A stretch of 64,000 bases of DNA from Rhodococcus sp. RD6.2 (GCF_001040705.1 NZ_CVQP01000001.1:860324-924323), one strand, 5' to 3'; positions 18,502-29,708 are shown, numbered from the stretch's first letter. The notes: generated by a model from the sequence alone, not told the origin. Program-made: numbers and translations.

Positions 18502-19416
18502 TCAGACGGCGACGACGGCAGGGGCGTCGTCGCCGCGCCGGTACTGTCCGGGCGCGAGCCCGTATTCGCGCTTGAACGCCTTCGCGAAGGCGAACTCGCT
18601 CTGATAGCCGACTTTGCGTGCGACGCCGGCCAACGGGGTGTCGGTGTCGCGGAGCAGTCGAGCCGCGGTGAGCATGCGCCAGCGGGTGAGATAGGACAGT
18701 GGCGGCTCACCGACCGTGGCGGCGAATCGGCGTGTCAGGGTCGCCCGGCTCACCCCGGCTACGGCGCTGAGATCGGGCACCGTCCAGGCGCGTTCGGGCG
18801 AAGCGTGCATGGCACGGAGCGCGGCCAGCACTCCCGGATCGGTGAACGCTCCGGCCCAGCCCGTCGGGGTCGGAGCGTGACTCTCGAACCAGGCGCGCAA
18901 CGCGAACAGCAGCAGCGTCTCCAGCAGCGCCGGAACGGCGGCATCGGTTCCAGCGCGCGGCCGTGTCAGCTCCACGGCCAAGATGTCGAGGAGCCCTCGC
19001 AGCCCCGGATCGGCGCCCGGCCGCGCGGGGATGTGCACGAAATCGGGCAACTCGTCGAGCAGCGGATGACTGCGCTGCCGACCCAATGCGTAGGCGCCGC
19101 ACATCAATTCGCTACGCGCACCGGGGCCGCTGATCTCGCGGGGTTCTCCGATGTGGGCCTGCTCGGTCACCTCGCTGTCGAGATTGTCCGCCAGCACATG
19201 GTCGGACCCGCGCGGCATCAGGATCACATCCCCGGTGCCGAGTGCGATCGGCGCACCGGCGGGTGGCACCAGCCAGCACGAACCCGCGAGCACCACGTGG
19301 AATCCGGTGCCCGGCACCGCGGGATAGCCGCGCCCCCAGGGGGCGTGCCGAATGAACACGCCGCAGGTCGGAGCACCTGTACGGATGGCGGTGATGGTGT
19401 CACTGAGCACGTCCAC
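18502..19416 (-). CDS. AraC-family transcriptional regulator with cupin sensor
   Basis: In this 304-residue protein the N-terminal half is a cupin-like sensor (HVVLAGSCWLVPPAGAPIAL, GDVILMPRGSDHVL). The C-terminal hundred residues form the two helix-turn-helix units of AraC/XylS proteins (DLSAVAGVSRATLTRRFAAT, then the family signature near AKAFKREYGLAPGQYRR). The gene is divergent from a saccharopine-dehydrogenase-like gene, with 100 bp between starts. That gap carries a 21-bp-spaced direct repeat typical of AraC binding. Activation of the neighbour is inferred; the ligand is unknown. Confidence 0.9.
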   Translation of the reverse strand: MDVLSDTITAIRTGAPTCGVFIRHAPWGRGYPAVPGTGFHVVLAGSCWLVPPAGAPIALGTGDVILMPRGSDHVLADNLDSEVTEQAHIGEPREISGPGARSELMCGAYALGRQRSHPLLDELPDFVHIPARPGADPGLRGLLDILAVELTRPRAGTDAAVPALLETLLLFALRAWFESHAPTPTGWAGAFTDPGVLAALRAMHASPERAWTVPDLSAVAGVSRATLTRRFAATVGEPPLSYLTRWRMLTAARLLRDTDTPLAGVARKVGYQSEFAFAKAFKREYGLAPGQYRRGDDAPAVVAV

Positions 19417-19443
19417 GCCGCCAATCTACTGATCGATCGACCA

Positions 19444-19471
19444 GTGAGTCATTCGGGCATCAGAGTGAGTC
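19444..19471. promoter_or_regulatory. AraC-type direct repeat (GTGAGTC, 21-bp spacing)
   Basis: GTGAGTC occurs at 19444-19450 and again at 19465-19471. The 21-bp step (two helical turns) is the usual spacing of AraC-family half-sites. It lies just upstream of the putative -35 of the saccharopine-dehydrogenase-like gene. A further pair GAGTCATTC / GAGCCATTC (19446 and 19475) overlaps it. Confidence 0.5.
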
Positions 19472-19480
19472 GATGAGCCA

Positions 19481-19509
19481 TTCAATCGCCGTCAGCTTCC
19501 CCATAACTT
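19481..19509 (+). promoter_or_regulatory. Promoter of the saccharopine-dehydrogenase-like gene, leaderless
   Basis: TTCAAT (19481-19486) and TAACTT (19504-19509) are separated by 17 bp. The -10 ends seven bases before the ATG at 19517, so the transcript should start at the first codon. No ribosome-binding site is seen. Confidence 0.5.
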
Positions 19510-19516
19510 CGTACGC

Positions 19517-20581
19517 ATGACGAACACCGCGCAGCACTCGAACCTCCACCGCCCCACCATCGCCGTGTACGGAGCTACCGGCCACACCGGCGGATACGCC
19601 CTGCACGAACTCCGCCGTCGTGGCATCACTCCGCTTCTTGTGGGCCGCCACGAAACCCGTCTGCAGGCGGCGGCCATCGCCGCGGGCCTGCCCGACGCCG
19701 ATACCCGGCTCGCCGACCTGGATGACCTGGCCGCTCTGACCGCCGCGTTCGCCGAGGTCGACGTGGTCATCAGCACCCTGCCCGCCTACGTCGCGTTTGG
19801 CGAACCGGTGCTGGCCGCCGCCATCGCGGCCGGTGCGCACTACACCGATACCTCCGGCGAGCAACTGTTCCTACAGAAGGTGTTCGACGAGTACGGCCCA
19901 CGCGCCGAAGCCGCCGGTGTGACGATCCTCGGCGGCATCACCAACAGCAACCTGCCCGGCGACCTGCTCGGTCACCTGGCCGCGACGCAGGTGGCAGCGC
20001 CGGCCGAGGTCGTGATGAGCCTGGTCACCCGGGGTGAGGGCGGAGGATCGCGGGGCAGCGCGGAAACCGTTCTGGCCGGGATGGACTGGTTCCGCTCGGG
20101 CGGCTGGCACTACGCGGACGGCGCGCTGCGCACCGGTCCGATCGACCGGCACACGCTGATGACCTTCCCCGGTGACCCGGCGCCGACCGTGGTCGCCAAA
20201 TTCCAGCAGCCTCCGGTTCTCACCATCCCCCGCCACACCGACGTGTCCTTCGTGGCAGGCGTCGTCGACGCCGACATGCTCGCCCAGCTCGCCGGTTTCA
20301 CCCCCGAACTGCTGGATGCACTACCCGAGCCGAGCACCGACCTCCGCTACGAGCTGGTGGTCGACGCCATCGGCGCCGACGGCACTGCGGTACGCGGTGT
20401 ACTCACCGGCCCGGACGCCTACCGCGACACCGCGATCATGGCGGTCGAGGCGGCCACCCGCCTCGCGGCCGGCGACGTCACACCCGGTGCGCTGGCCCCC
20501 GCCGAAGCCTTCGACCCCATTGAGTTCCTGAATTCCCTTGCCGTTCACGACATCACGTGGGGTATTACCGCAGTTCGGTGA
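19517..20581 (+). CDS. Saccharopine dehydrogenase-like NAD(P)-binding oxidoreductase
   Basis: This 354-residue protein has an N-terminal Rossmann fold (TIAVYGATGHTGGYALHELR, residues about 14-33) and the conserved HYTDTSGEQLF segment of the saccharopine-dehydrogenase/trans-acting enoyl reductase superfamily. Members include lysine-pathway enzymes and lipid enoyl reductases. The short length and missing C-terminal lysine-pathway domain argue against true saccharopine dehydrogenase. It is divergent from the AraC regulator, which probably controls it. Substrate unknown. Confidence 0.8.
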   Translation: MTNTAQHSNLHRPTIAVYGATGHTGGYALHELRRRGITPLLVGRHETRLQAAAIAAGLPDADTRLADLDDLAALTAAFAEVDVVISTLPAYVAFGEPVLAAAIAAGAHYTDTSGEQLFLQKVFDEYGPRAEAAGVTILGGITNSNLPGDLLGHLAATQVAAPAEVVMSLVTRGEGGGSRGSAETVLAGMDWFRSGGWHYADGALRTGPIDRHTLMTFPGDPAPTVVAKFQQPPVLTIPRHTDVSFVAGVVDADMLAQLAGFTPELLDALPEPSTDLRYELVVDAIGADGTAVRGVLTGPDAYRDTAIMAVEAATRLAAGDVTPGALAPAEAFDPIEFLNSLAVHDITWGITAVR

Positions 20582-20723
20582 CCAACCCCACCTGGTGGCC
20601 GGTGTGCTTCGAGTCGGCCAGCACACCACGCACGTTGGACCAGGTCCACCGCCCCGCGTGGCGACCGGATCGACAGGCAGCCGTGGCGGATTGCCGACTC
20701 CCGTTCGCCTGGGCGGCACCTGT

Positions 20724-21344
20724 TCACGCCGACAGTTGAAGTGCCTCGGGGATGACGGCGAATGCCTGGTGCAGGCGTTCGAGGAGATCGGCTCGGCCCC
20801 CGCTCGCATCGGCGGCGACCCAGCCGCGGCCCGCGCTGCTCCATGCCGTCGTGGTCAGCTCGGCGAGGACGCGGGGGCGCGGGTCACTGTCGGGGAGGGT
20901 CAGCCTCTCTGATATCCATTGGGCTACTTGGGTTTCCACGCCGGAACGGGTGTAGTCGACGTGGCCGAGCAGGCTGGGGGCGGTGAGGACCAGTTTGCGG
21001 GTGGCGACGTAGCGGACGTCCCAGTCGTCCGGGAGCTCGGCAACCGCGCCGGTGAGGACGTCGCGTAGCGCGGTGAGCACCGGGCCGGCGAGGTCGTGGT
21101 CGGTCAAGGCGTCGAGATAGCCGGTCCACAGCTCGGTTTCGGCCTCGACGGCCACGGCCTCCTTGGTGGGGAAGGCCCGGAAGAAAGTGCTGCGCGAGAC
21201 CTCCGCCGCATCGACCAGTTCCTCCACGGTGGTCGCGGCGAAACCTTTCTCGGTGAACAACCGCAGCGCGGCGTCGGCCAGGGCGCGGCGGGTACGGAGC
21301 CGTTTGCGTTCACGCAGCGGTAGAGCGTGGTCGTCGATGGGCAT
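20724..21344 (-). CDS. TetR-family transcriptional regulator
   Basis: In this 206-residue protein the N-terminal HTH is clear (RTRRALADAALRLFTEKGFA then VDAAEVSRSTFFRAFPTKEA), and a ligand-binding helical domain follows. It is divergent from the MarR-like gene at 21483. Inverted repeats in the 138-bp gap could be its operator, so it may repress that gene and the SnoaL-like gene behind it. The inducer is unknown. Confidence 0.9.
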   Translation of the reverse strand: MPIDDHALPLRERKRLRTRRALADAALRLFTEKGFAATTVEELVDAAEVSRSTFFRAFPTKEAVAVEAETELWTGYLDALTDHDLAGPVLTALRDVLTGAVAELPDDWDVRYVATRKLVLTAPSLLGHVDYTRSGVETQVAQWISERLTLPDSDPRPRVLAELTTTAWSSAGRGWVAADASGGRADLLERLHQAFAVIPEALQLSA

Positions 21345-21382
21345 GCCGGAATCCTAGCTCGATGTGAACCTCGAGCACGTAA

Positions 21383-21429
21383 GACACTCAGTCGCAATTG
21401 ATACTTGTGCAGTTATGAGACGCAGTGTC
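21383..21429. promoter_or_regulatory. Imperfect inverted repeat, possible TetR operator
   Basis: GACACTCAGTC (21383-21393) and GACGCAGTGTC (21419-21429) are inverted copies matching at 9 of 11 positions. They lie between the TetR gene and the MarR-like gene it faces. A binding role is inferred from position and symmetry only. Confidence 0.35.
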
Positions 21430-21482
21430 AGAATCGCAGAATCAGTTGCGTGAACGAGCACCACCCGAACAAGGAGATCGCA

Positions 21483-21926
21483 ATGAACACCACCGCCCCG
21501 CCCACCCTGAACCCGTCGGTCATCGGTCAGGCCGAGAAGCACCACACCGCGGTCTTGGCTCGCGCACTGGCCGGTACCTCGCTGGACGAAAAGCAGTGGA
21601 TCGTGCTCAACCAGGCCCTGGCCGCCGGGGCGCCGGTTGATCCGGCCGTCCACATCACCCGCGTCGCCGCCATGACCCGGTGGAATCCCGCCGACACGGG
21701 GGCCGCCCTGACCGCACTGCTCGAAAGCGGCCTGCTGCGATCGACTTCCGGTGAGCTGGTCGAGCCCACCGAGGGCGGTACGGCGCTCGCGGGCAAGGTC
21801 CGGAGCGAATCGGGCGCGATCGTGGCCGCCGCCTACGGCGCGGTCGCCCCCGAGGATCTGGCCACCGCCGCCCGGGTGCTGACCATCATCACCGCCCGGA
21901 TGGCCGAGGAACTTGCCCGCGCCTGA
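21483..21926 (+). CDS. MarR-like winged-helix protein
   Basis: This is a 147-residue protein. Residues about 30-100 look like a winged helix (WIVLNQALAAGAPVDPAVH, then AALTALLESGLLRSTSGELV and a short wing EPTEGGTALAGK), followed by a helical tail, as in MarR relatives. The start at 21483 has AAGGAG nine bases upstream, and the longer frame from 21405 lacks support. It could regulate the SnoaL-like gene that follows by 68 bp on the same strand, but no targets can be named. The similarity is weak enough that a non-regulatory role is possible. Confidence 0.65.
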   Translation: MNTTAPPTLNPSVIGQAEKHHTAVLARALAGTSLDEKQWIVLNQALAAGAPVDPAVHITRVAAMTRWNPADTGAALTALLESGLLRSTSGELVEPTEGGTALAGKVRSESGAIVAAAYGAVAPEDLATAARVLTIITARMAEELARA

Positions 21927-21994
21927 ACCGAGATGCCGCCGCCGGCCGCGGCACCGACAGCCAGATCACCACCACGCCAACGAAAGAGGATGCC

Positions 21995-22405
21995 ATGTCC
22001 ACCCCGAGTTCGACCGCCGACCGCATCGAGATCGCCGACCTGTTCACGCGCTTCGCCCGCCTGCTCGACGAGCGACGGCGGGACGATGTCGGAACCGTAT
22101 TCGCCGACGATCTGAAAGTCGACTCACCCCGAATTCAAGTCCGTGGTGTCGACAAGGTCGTCGACTACATGCGACAGGCCGAGGTCGATGGGGAACACAC
22201 GCAGCACACGACCACCGACCTGCTGGTGAACGTGAATGGCGACCAGGCCACCGCCTCGTCGAACTCGATTGTCTACTACTACCGTGACGGCCGGCCGCCC
22301 CACCAGACGGGCAGCCTCCGGCAGACCTGCACGGCAATACGGATGACTGCGGGTTGGCGCCTCAGCGGGATACGAATCACGCCCGCCTGGATCCGCAGGG
22401 ATTGA
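21995..22405 (+). CDS. SnoaL/NTF2-like small protein
   Basis: The protein has 136 residues. The start (DRIEIADLFTRFARLLDERR) and pattern of alternating strands (VDSPRIQVRGVDKVVDYM, LLVNVNGDQATASSNSIVYY) fit the cone-shaped SnoaL-like/NTF2 fold. Proteins of this fold act as isomerases, hydratases or binding proteins for small molecules; a specific reaction cannot be assigned. It follows the MarR-like gene on the same strand and may be co-transcribed with it. Confidence 0.72.
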   Translation: MSTPSSTADRIEIADLFTRFARLLDERRRDDVGTVFADDLKVDSPRIQVRGVDKVVDYMRQAEVDGEHTQHTTTDLLVNVNGDQATASSNSIVYYYRDGRPPHQTGSLRQTCTAIRMTAGWRLSGIRITPAWIRRD

Positions 22406-22565
22406 CAGCGGACTCACCGATTGGAGTCGCACTGTGGTGGTCGTAGGTCGATCGGCCAACGGAACACACGACGGGAGAATCACCGCCGAATCGGGCGCGA
22501 CGCGGCGGTGACTCGCGCCACGGTCGGGGAGGTGGGGGAACAGTTCTCGCCGCGAGCAGGTTCCT

Positions 22566-22581
22566 ATACCCCAGGGGGTAT
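22566..22581. promoter_or_regulatory. CsoR/CstR-type operator before CoA-disulfide reductase gene
   Basis: ATACCCC-AG-GGGGTAT is a perfect inverted repeat with a 2-base centre. TATGCT (22579-22584), a good -10 element, overlaps its right half, so a bound repressor would block RNA polymerase. The same 7-2-7 design recurs near 27003 and, less perfectly, near 24291. Confidence 0.78.
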
Positions 22582-22613
22582 GCTTGCCTCTGGCTGTGAC
22601 GAAGGGAGTCGAC

Positions 22614-24242
22614 GTGAAGGTTGTCATCGTGGGTGGCGTCGCCGGTGGAATGTCCGCGGCGACCAGGCTGCGCCGGCTGAACGAGGATGCGCAGATCGTG
22701 GTGTTCGAGCGGGGCGCACACGTCTCGTTCGCGAACTGCGGACTGCCGTACTACGCGGGCGGAGTGATCGGGGAGCGCGAGGCACTGCTGCTGCAGACCC
22801 CGGACTCGCTGGCCGCCCGGTTCGAACTCGACGTCCGTGTTCGCACCGAGGTCACCTCGATCGACCCGGACGCTCGCACGGTCACCGTGCGCGATCTGGT
22901 CACCGGTGTCGAGGCCGTCGAGACCTACGACGAACTGGTCCTCAGCCCCGGCGCGAGCCCGATCGTCCCCGACCTGCCCGGCGTCGACCGTGCGCTGGTC
23001 CTGCGCGACGTCGAGGACGTCGACCGCCTCGTCGCCGCGCTGGAATCGACCGCGCGTTCCGCCGTCATCGTCGGCGCCGGGTTCATCGGGATCGAGCTCG
23101 CCGAGAACCTGCGCCGCCGCGACCTCGACGTCACGGTCGTCGAACTCGCCGATCAGGTGCTCGCGCCGCTCGACCCCGAGATGGCCGCGCCCGTCGCGGA
23201 CGAGTTGCGCTCCAACGGGGTCCGGATCGAACTCGGCACCCAGGTCGCTTCGATCGGTACCGACGACGTCACCCTCACTGACGGCCGGGTCCTGCCCGCA
23301 GACGTCGTGGTGATGGCGATCGGCGTGCGGCCCGAGTCTGCGCTCGCGGTCGCGGCCGGCATCGAGACGGGCCCGCGCGGCGGCATCGCCGTCGACGAGA
23401 AGATGCGGACCTCCGCCGAGCACGTCTACGCGGTGGGTGACGCTGTCGAGAAGCTCGACGCGATCTCCGGGCAGCCCGGCCTCGTGCCGCTCGCCAATCC
23501 GGCGAACCGGCAGGGTCGGCTCGTCGCCGACGTGATCTCCGGACTGCCGGTGCGTCCGCGTCCCGTCGTCGGCACGGCGATCGTCGGAGTGTTCTCCCTC
23601 ATGGCCGCCGCCGTCGGCTGGAACGAGAAGCGCCTGCGCGCTGCGGGCAGGTCCTACCGGGCGATCCACACGCATCCGCAGTCGCACGCCGGGTACTACC
23701 CGGGAGCCCAGGGCATGTCGCTGAAGCTGCTCGTCGATCCGGACACCGACGCCATCCTGGGCGCGCAGGGTGTCGGTGGCGACGGGGTGGACAAGCGCAT
23801 CGACGTGATCGCCACCGCCATGGTCGGAGGCATCACCGCGTCGGAGCTCGCCGATCTGGAACTGGCGTACGCGCCGCAGTTCGGTTCCGCGAAGGATCCG
23901 GTGAACATGCTCGGCTACATCGCGGACAACCTGCGAGTGGGCACCGCTGCCACCATTCAGTGGCACGAACTGGACGCCGCCGGTGCGGTGCTCGTCGACG
24001 TTCGTACACCGTCCGAGTTCGCGGCCGGCACGATTCCCGGTGCCGTCAACATCGAACTCGACGCGCTCCGGTCGCGGGCTGCCGAACTGCCCAGCGGCGA
24101 GATCGTCGTGACCTGCCAGGTAGGTCAGCGCGGGCACACCGCGGCCCGCATCCTGCGTCAGCTCGGCTGCGACGTCCGCAACCTCGACGGCGGCTACCGC
24201 ACCTGGCTCGCGGGTCGCGCCCACGCCGACCTCCTCGTCTGA
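22614..24242 (+). CDS. CoA-disulfide/persulfide reductase with C-terminal rhodanese domain
   Basis: This is a 542-residue fusion. The first about 445 residues form an FAD/NAD(P)H pyridine-nucleotide disulfide oxidoreductase: GGVAGGMSAATRLRRL binds FAD, and SFANCGLPYYAGG holds the single redox Cys42 typical of CoA-disulfide reductases. A second nucleotide site follows at VIVGAGFIGIELAENL. The last about 90 residues are a rhodanese domain with Cys501 in CQVGQRG. Such fusions reduce CoA or protein persulfides and move sulfane sulfur. The start at 22614 (GTG) has AAGGGAG upstream; the frame from 22584 lacks one. The operator over its promoter links it to the CsoR-family repressor at 27068. Confidence 0.9.
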   Translation: MKVVIVGGVAGGMSAATRLRRLNEDAQIVVFERGAHVSFANCGLPYYAGGVIGEREALLLQTPDSLAARFELDVRVRTEVTSIDPDARTVTVRDLVTGVEAVETYDELVLSPGASPIVPDLPGVDRALVLRDVEDVDRLVAALESTARSAVIVGAGFIGIELAENLRRRDLDVTVVELADQVLAPLDPEMAAPVADELRSNGVRIELGTQVASIGTDDVTLTDGRVLPADVVVMAIGVRPESALAVAAGIETGPRGGIAVDEKMRTSAEHVYAVGDAVEKLDAISGQPGLVPLANPANRQGRLVADVISGLPVRPRPVVGTAIVGVFSLMAAAVGWNEKRLRAAGRSYRAIHTHPQSHAGYYPGAQGMSLKLLVDPDTDAILGAQGVGGDGVDKRIDVIATAMVGGITASELADLELAYAPQFGSAKDPVNMLGYIADNLRVGTAATIQWHELDAAGAVLVDVRTPSEFAAGTIPGAVNIELDALRSRAAELPSGEIVVTCQVGQRGHTAARILRQLGCDVRNLDGGYRTWLAGRAHADLLV

Positions 24243-24255
24243 CCTTTCGAGAACA

Positions 24256-24276
24256 CCCCCGGCCTCCGGGGGTTTT
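24256..24276 (+). terminator. Rho-independent terminator after the reductase-rhodanese gene
   Basis: CCCCCGG (24256-24262), loop CCT, CCGGGGG (24266-24272) and then TTTT. It stands 13 bp after the stop codon. This is one of the few hairpins in the window with a T-run, and it separates the reductase from the MmpL gene. Confidence 0.75.
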
Positions 24277-24290
24277 CTCGGCCCGCTCAT

Positions 24291-24306
24291 ATACCCCCAC
24301 CCGTAT
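24291..24306. promoter_or_regulatory. Degenerate CsoR/CstR-type operator before MmpL gene
   Basis: ATACCCC-CA-CCCGTAT has the same 7-2-7 layout as the sites at 22566 and 27003. The left half is exact; the right half keeps only the last four bases (GTAT). It lies 24 bp ahead of the MmpL start, so weaker repression by the same factor is plausible. Confidence 0.5.
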
Positions 24307-24329
24307 TTCCGAGAAGGATGTTCGATGCC

Positions 24330-27337
<3,008 letters not shown>

Positions 27338-27339
27338 CG

Positions 27340-27933
27340 ATGGACGCCTCGGACTGGGACGCCCGTTATCGCGACCGCCCCGACCCCTGGGGCAGTGAAC
27401 CCGCCGAAACGATCCGGCAGCGCCTCGGCGGGGCGACGCCCGGCACGGCTGTCGACCTGGCGTGTGGAGACGGAAGGCACGCTCGGTGGCTGGCCCGCAT
27501 GGGGTGGACCGTCACCGCGGTCGACCACTCCGAGGTCGCGATCGAGCAGGCCCGGGAGAAGGACGCCGACGGATTGATCGACTGGCGGGTCGCCGACGTC
27601 ACGGACTGGGCGCCCGGCCGGCAGGTCGATCTGGCGTTGCTCAGTTTCCTGCACCTGCCGACGGACGATCTGCGGGCGCTCGTCGCCCGGGCCGCGGGCT
27701 GGCTCGCCCCGGGTGGTCGCCTGCTGTATCTCGGGCATTCGATCGAGAACTATCACCGCGGGGTCGGCGGGCCGCCCGACCCGGCGATCCTGCCGGGCAT
27801 CTCCGATCTCGCGTCGGCCTCGGCGGGTCTGCGCATCCACGCGCTCGAGCACGTACTGCGCCCGCAGGGTGACGGGACTGCCGTCGACGTCCTGCTCGAC
27901 GCGTCGCCCTGGCAGTTGCTCGAGCATCGCTGA
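27340..27933 (+). CDS. Class I SAM-dependent methyltransferase in the CstR operon
   Basis: The protein has 197 residues. The SAM site reads AVDLACGDGRHARWLARMGW, and the acidic strand end is VTAVDHS. The start MDASDWDARYRDRPDPWGSE is typical of a TehB/thiopurine-methyltransferase-like group. A GTG at 27334 that overlaps the repressor stop could be the true start and would couple the genes; I list the ATG at 27340. Placement directly behind a persulfide-type repressor suggests methylation of a thiol or sulfur species, but the substrate is not shown by sequence. Confidence 0.82.
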   Translation: MDASDWDARYRDRPDPWGSEPAETIRQRLGGATPGTAVDLACGDGRHARWLARMGWTVTAVDHSEVAIEQAREKDADGLIDWRVADVTDWAPGRQVDLALLSFLHLPTDDLRALVARAAGWLAPGGRLLYLGHSIENYHRGVGGPPDPAILPGISDLASASAGLRIHALEHVLRPQGDGTAVDVLLDASPWQLLEHR

Positions 27934-27972
27934 ACGGCATACCGAACGGAACCAAGGGAAGGGATCGCACAC

Positions 27973-28365
27973 ATGGAACTCGGAATCGGAACCACACTGA
28001 CCGCCGACTTCGACGATGCGGTGGCCCGGACACGTGCAGCACTGCAGGAGCAGGGATTCGGTGTGCTCACGGAGATAGACCTGCAAACGACGCTCAAGGA
28101 GAAGATCGGGGCCGACCTGGACAGGTACCTGATCCTCGGCGCATGCAATCCGGGGCTCGCGAACCGCGCCGTCGGTGCGGATCCGCAGATCGGGCTGTTG
28201 CTGCCGTGCAACGTCGTGGTGCGGTCCGAGGGCTCATCCGCCGTCGTCGTGGAAGCGATGAACCCGCAACTGATGGTCGAGGTGACGGGCAATCCGGAGC
28301 TGGCGGCCGTCGCCGAGGAAGCTGCCGGTTTGCTGCGGGCCGCCGTCGGTTCGCTGACTTCCTGA
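27973..28365 (+). CDS. DUF302 protein
   Basis: This 130-residue protein carries the conserved DUF302 core ILGACNPGLANRAVG and IGLLLPCNVVVR, each with one cysteine. DUF302 proteins are small cytoplasmic alpha/beta proteins often found next to sulfur oxidation, rhodanese or CsoR-family genes; their activity is unknown. AAGGGAAGG lies ahead of the ATG. It is 39 bp behind the methyltransferase on the same strand, so probably in the same operon. The two cysteines are candidates for binding sulfane sulfur or metal. Confidence 0.85.
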   Translation: MELGIGTTLTADFDDAVARTRAALQEQGFGVLTEIDLQTTLKEKIGADLDRYLILGACNPGLANRAVGADPQIGLLLPCNVVVRSEGSSAVVVEAMNPQLMVEVTGNPELAAVAEEAAGLLRAAVGSLTS

Positions 28366-28486
28366 CTCTCCGGGGTCGCGTACGAGATGTTCGGCGCGAC
28401 AGGGAGTGTCCCGGCGTCCGGGTTTCGGGAATGGCTCCGCCGAGCGCGTAGATTGCTTTGATGTTCGTCGCTCGAATGGAGTACGC

Positions 28487-29644
28487 ATGTCTGTGGGAAT
28501 TGGGCTCCGCATCGGCAGCCTCGTCTCGACGCTCGTCGTTGCCTCGAACGAACCGGGCACTCCCGACCCGATAGTCATCGTCCGTGACACCGTCCTCTAC
28601 GTCGGCTCCGACGGTGACGTTCTTCTCGGCGGCGGTGACCCACCGGAGGGCGGCGAGTTCGTCGGCACCGTGACGGGGTTCGTGGCCCGGGTCGGAGATC
28701 CCGAAGGTGTGGCGGCCAGCGACGGTACCCGCTACCGGGCGGAGGACGTCGTGGCCTCCGCGATGCGTTCGCTGGTGCGGGAGTGCGAGCCGCTGCCCAC
28801 CTTCGGTGGTCGCGACGGCGGCACACCGACGGTCGTCGCGTCCTACCCCTCGATGTGGGAGGCGGACCAGATCGCAGACCTCCGTAACTCGCTGAACTAT
28901 TCGGGACTGGGCGAGCTTTCACTGCTGTCCGACGCGGAAGCGGTGTGCGCGTGGTTCGAATCGGAGGTCTCGGCGAAGCCCGGGCAGCTGATCGGCACCT
29001 ATCACGTGGACGACGCGGGGGCCACGGTCACGCTCGTGCGTTCCGGTGTCTCCAGCGGTCGGTCGTTTCGGTTCGCCGCATCCCGCGGCTCGTCGCCGAC
29101 GGCCCAGTTGTCCACGGCCCTGGGCGCATTCGGCTGGCTACCGTCCAACCTCGACGCCGTGGTGGTGACGGGTGACGGCATCGTCGCGCGGGACGTCGTC
29201 GCGTTGCGCGGCGTCGCCGATGCACTCGCCACGAAGTTCGGGGTGCACGTCGTGGTGGGTCCGGGTCCGGAGCAGGCCGCAGCGCTCGGCGCCGCCATCG
29301 TCGCAGCCGGCTTCCGCAGTGCGACTCGGCCGAACAAGCCGATCGGGCTGCCGCCGTCCTATGACGTCACCGAGGTGCTGACGGCCATCCGCGGGCCACT
29401 GCTGCCCGCCGACGTCGTGACGGACGGCGACACAGTCCTCTCGGCGGCGTCCGCCGCGGTGGAGGTCGCCGAAGGCCCGATCGAGGACCCGGCCGAGGCC
29501 GGTGTCGTCGAGGTCGTCACCGAGCCCGCAGTGGACACAGCCGAGGAGGGCGGGGGTTCGGCAGGACGAACAGTGCTGAGGGTGCTGGTCGTGGTCGCCC
29601 TGCTCGCGCTCGTGGCAGCTGTCGTGGTCTTCCTGCTGCTCTGA
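28487..29644 (+). CDS. Hsp70-fold ATPase-like protein with C-terminal membrane anchor
   Basis: This 385-residue protein has an actin/Hsp70-like nucleotide-binding domain over about the first 300 residues. It shows a first beta-hairpin with GIGLRIGSLVSTLVVAS, a later segment LGELSLLSDAEAVCAWF like the Hsp70 RLINEPTAAA region, and VVVTGDGIVARDVVALR followed by VVVGPGPEQAAALGAAIVAA. There is no peptide-binding domain. An acidic linker and one C-terminal helix (residues about 362-383) would anchor it with the ATPase inside the cell. The start at 28487 has GGAG upstream. The role is unknown; Hsp70-like proteins tied to secretion or envelope stress in actinobacteria share this layout. Confidence 0.72.
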   Translation: MSVGIGLRIGSLVSTLVVASNEPGTPDPIVIVRDTVLYVGSDGDVLLGGGDPPEGGEFVGTVTGFVARVGDPEGVAASDGTRYRAEDVVASAMRSLVRECEPLPTFGGRDGGTPTVVASYPSMWEADQIADLRNSLNYSGLGELSLLSDAEAVCAWFESEVSAKPGQLIGTYHVDDAGATVTLVRSGVSSGRSFRFAASRGSSPTAQLSTALGAFGWLPSNLDAVVVTGDGIVARDVVALRGVADALATKFGVHVVVGPGPEQAAALGAAIVAAGFRSATRPNKPIGLPPSYDVTEVLTAIRGPLLPADVVTDGDTVLSAASAAVEVAEGPIEDPAEAGVVEVVTEPAVDTAEEGGGSAGRTVLRVLVVVALLALVAAVVVFLLL

Positions 29645-29694
29645 CGTCGGGCACCACGGCACCTTGTCTCCCCACAATGAGGCTTTGTGGCCGG

Positions 29695-29700
29695 GTAGGG
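29695..29700 (+). promoter_or_regulatory. -10 element TAGGGT for LysR gene
   Basis: TAGGGT fits TANNNT and ends eight bases before the ATG at 29709, which lacks a ribosome-binding site. A leaderless or nearly leaderless transcript is likely. Confidence 0.45.
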
Positions 29701-29708
29701 TGTGCCGC

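Noticed and set aside
22614-24242. Simple NADH oxidase or nitrite reductase-like flavoprotein
   Set aside because: The single Cys42 in SFANCGLPYY and the fused rhodanese domain point to the CoA-disulfide/persulfide reductase group.
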